Positions 5,301 to 7,460 of a stretch of DNA of 7,460 bases are shown one piece after another. Position 1 is the stretch's first letter. Each line of letters begins with the position of its first letter. Made by a program: the position numbers and the translations under genes. The stretch comes from Clostridiales bacterium (GTDB lineage Bacteria; Bacillota; Peptococcia; Peptococcales; Peptococcaceae): the NCBI GenBank assembly GCA_003343815.1, contig QAKL01000045.1, forward strand, positions 1 through 7,460. Reading direction: 5' to 3'. Below the pieces are notes generated by a model. That model was not told the origin of the DNA and did no database searches. It worked only from the letters and a program-made list of their open reading frames with translations.

Positions 5301-7445
5301 TTAGGCAGCGATTTTTTTGCTTGCTGCTTCTAATTTTTTAGCAGGGTCTTTGCGGAACAGCATGTAGAGGAATGCGACCAAAACGACCAAGCCTGCCACT
5401 GTGCCGATACCGAACTGACCGAAGATTAAGAAGTTGCCTAACGTATTAATCATAAATGCAACAATGTAAGCAAAGCCGCACTCATAACCGATAGCAAACC
5501 AAGTCCACTTAGCATTGTTCATCTCTCTGCGAATAGCACCAATAGCCGCAAAGCAAGGAGCGCACAAAAGATTGAAAATCAAGAAAGAATAACCACTGAC
5601 CACCGTTAACTGCGAAGCCATCAAGCCCCAAATTTCCACACCGTCTTCTGCAACTTCAGCAAAGCCAAAGACGATACCCATAGTAGCAACGATGTTTTCT
5701 TTTGCAACCAAACCGCTGATAGCTGCCACAGCGTACTGCCAGCTGCCCCAACCCAGAGGTTTGAACAAGAATGCCAAAGCGCCGCCGATAACTGCCAACA
5801 AGCTGTTTTCAATATCTTCAACCATACCGAAACCGCCGTTCTCAAAGCCAAAGCCTTGCAAGAACCAGATGACGATGGTTGCTAACAAAATGATAGTACC
5901 GGCCTTTTTAATAAAGCTCCAACCTCTCTCCCACATGCTGCGGAGGATGTTGCCGACAGTCGGCCAGTGGTAAGCCGGTAACTCCATAACGAACGGAGCA
6001 GCCTCGCCCTCGAACATCTTAGTTTTCTTCAAGATAATACCGGAGCAAACGATAGCAGCCATACCTACGAAGTAAGCACTTGGAGCTACCCACCAAGCAC
6101 CGCCGAATACAGCACCGGCCATCAAAGCGATGAAAGGAATTTTAGCGCCGCAAGGAATAAAAGTAGTAGTCATGATAGTCATACGACGATCACGCTGGTT
6201 TTCAATGGTACGAGAAGCCATGATGCCCGGTACGCCGCAACCGGTACCGATTAACATCGGGATAAAGGATTTACCGCTAAGCCCAAATTTGCGGAAGATT
6301 CTATCCATGATAAACGCGATACGAGCCATGTAGCCGCAGGACTCCAAGAATGCCAAGAAAGCAAACAAGACTAACATCTGAGGCACGAAGCCCAATACTG
6401 CACCGACACCGGCAACAATGCCGTCCAAAATCAGGCTCTGTAACCAATCAGCACAACCAACACTTACTAAGAAACTTTCAACAGCCGGCGGAATAATCTC
6501 ACCGAACAAAACATCATTGGTCCAGTCGGTCAGCAAACCACCGACAGTGGTAATAGATACATAGTACACTAAAGTCATAACAACCGCGAAAATCGGCAAT
6601 GCAAAAAATCTGTTGGTAACAATGCGGTCAATTTTATCAGAGGTCGACATTGCGGCTTTTTTGCTGCGCTGCAGGCACTCTTTCATAACTTTAGCGATAT
6701 AGCCATAACGTTCGGAAATAATGATGGACTCAGCCTCATCGCCCAATTCTTTCTCACAATCGGCGATGTCGCCTTTGATGTGCTTCATCGTATCGGAGGC
6801 AATGTTCAGTTCTTTTAAAACCAATTCATCCTGCTCAAATACTTTGATCGCATACCAACGTTGCTGATTTTCCGGCATGTTGTGCAGCACAGCCTCTTCG
6901 ATGTGAGCCAAAGTATGCTCGATCGGACCGGAGTACTCATGCACCGGAACAGCGTTTTCGTTGGATTTTGCGGCTTTGACAATCATGTCGGCAGCTTCTT
7001 TGATGCCTTTACCTTTCAAAGCGGAAATCTCAATTACTTGGCAGCCTAATTGCTTACCTAATTTAGCACAGTCGATTTTGTCACCGTTTTTGCTGACAAC
7101 GTCACTCATGTTAATAGCTAAAACTAACGGCAGACCCAATTCTAATAATTGCGTAGTCAAATATAAGTTACGCTCTAAGTTTGTACCGTCAACGACGTTC
7201 AAAATAGCGTCCGGTCTGTCCTTGATTAAATAATTACGAGCCACAACCTCTTCCGGGGTGTACGGCGATAACGAATAAATACCCGGCAAGTCCATAATGG
7301 TCACATCATGATGACCTTTCAGCTTACCTTCCTTTTTCTCAACGGTAACACCAGGCCAGTTTCCGACAAATTGGTTAGAGCCGGTTAAGGCATTAAACAA
7401 TGTCGTCTTACCGCTGTTAGGGTTACCCGCTAATGCGATCTTCAT
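5301..7445 (-). CDS. feoB: FeoB, ferrous iron transporter with GTPase domain
   Basis: Inner-membrane Fe(II) uptake protein. The N-terminal G domain carries G1 GNPNSGKT (7-14), the G2 Thr in NWPGVT (T34), G3 DLPG (52-55), G4 NMSD (112-115) and G5 SALKGKG (141-147). A helical GDI-like linker follows (about 165-265), and then a multi-span membrane part from about 280. The two Gate regions are clear: GTGCGVPGIMASR holds C403 and FIPCGAK holds C432, the same positions as conserved Cys residues of E. coli FeoB. A CAPCFAAIGAIRRE block (628-641) and GYECG (653-657) lie near the C-terminus, which ends in a lysine-rich tail. Length is 714 residues against 773 in E. coli. The ATG at 7445 sits 8 nt behind GGAGGAG (7460-7454). 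It is intact; the promoter and any feoA lie past the window edge. A Fur-type regulator would be expected, but no site is visible here. Confidence 0.98.
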   Translation of the reverse strand: MKIALAGNPNSGKTTLFNALTGSNQFVGNWPGVTVEKKEGKLKGHHDVTIMDLPGIYSLSPYTPEEVVARNYLIKDRPDAILNVVDGTNLERNLYLTTQLLELGLPLVLAINMSDVVSKNGDKIDCAKLGKQLGCQVIEISALKGKGIKEAADMIVKAAKSNENAVPVHEYSGPIEHTLAHIEEAVLHNMPENQQRWYAIKVFEQDELVLKELNIASDTMKHIKGDIADCEKELGDEAESIIISERYGYIAKVMKECLQRSKKAAMSTSDKIDRIVTNRFFALPIFAVVMTLVYYVSITTVGGLLTDWTNDVLFGEIIPPAVESFLVSVGCADWLQSLILDGIVAGVGAVLGFVPQMLVLFAFLAFLESCGYMARIAFIMDRIFRKFGLSGKSFIPMLIGTGCGVPGIMASRTIENQRDRRMTIMTTTFIPCGAKIPFIALMAGAVFGGAWWVAPSAYFVGMAAIVCSGIILKKTKMFEGEAAPFVMELPAYHWPTVGNILRSMWERGWSFIKKAGTIILLATIVIWFLQGFGFENGGFGMVEDIENSLLAVIGGALAFLFKPLGWGSWQYAVAAISGLVAKENIVATMGIVFGFAEVAEDGVEIWGLMASQLTVVSGYSFLIFNLLCAPCFAAIGAIRREMNNAKWTWFAIGYECGFAYIVAFMINTLGNFLIFGQFGIGTVAGLVVLVAFLYMLFRKDPAKKLEAASKKIAA

Positions 7446-7453
7446 TTTTGTAT

Positions 7454-7460
7454 CTCCTCC
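7454..7460 (-). promoter_or_regulatory. feoB: Ribosome binding site of feoB
   Basis: On the minus strand, GGAGGAG ends 8 nt before the feoB ATG at 7445. It confirms the start and shows that the gene is complete even though the window ends at once. Whether feoA precedes it cannot be seen. Confidence 0.85.

Overview
The window is 7.46 kb of ordinary, gene-dense bacterial chromosome. It most likely comes from a low-to-mid GC, anaerobic member of the Bacillota (Firmicutes), possibly Clostridia or Negativicutes. Support for this comes from near-consensus Shine-Dalgarno sites before the genes, a DegV lipid-binding protein, a short M29 aminopeptidase, a TldD/TldE pair, and a FeoB followed by the small FeoB-associated Cys-rich membrane protein. 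No gene pins down the genus, so the placement is an inference from family content only.

Layout from left to right. On the minus strand, a complete DegV-family (FakB-like) gene ends at 72. It diverges from a plus-strand block across a 140-bp intergenic region (921-1060) that carries back-to-back sigma-A-type promoters. The plus-strand block is an M29 metallo-aminopeptidase (1061-2170), a rho-independent terminator, and then a tightly coupled tldD-tldE pair (2248-4997); tldD starts at a TTG codon behind a strong Shine-Dalgarno site. A 116-bp convergent gap (4998-5113) holds two clear terminator hairpins and a weaker AT-only stem-loop. On the minus strand lie feoB (7445-5301), complete with its ribosome binding site at the window edge, and 34 bp downstream of it a 50-residue FeoB-associated Cys-rich membrane protein.

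How the genes fit together. TldD/TldE is a heterodimeric metalloprotease that takes unfolded or modified peptides, and the M29 enzyme trims peptides from the N-terminus. The three plausibly form a cytoplasmic peptide-degradation neighbourhood. FeoB and its small partner form a ferrous iron uptake unit; feoA, if present, would lie beyond the right edge. DegV/FakB supplies fatty acids to a fatty-acid kinase encoded elsewhere.

I found no mobile element, CRISPR array, RNA gene, prophage or RiPP precursor, and nothing that amounts to an undescribed system. The findings are modest: promoter and operator architecture, the terminator stack, a small 3'-end repeat, and a contrast in codon usage.
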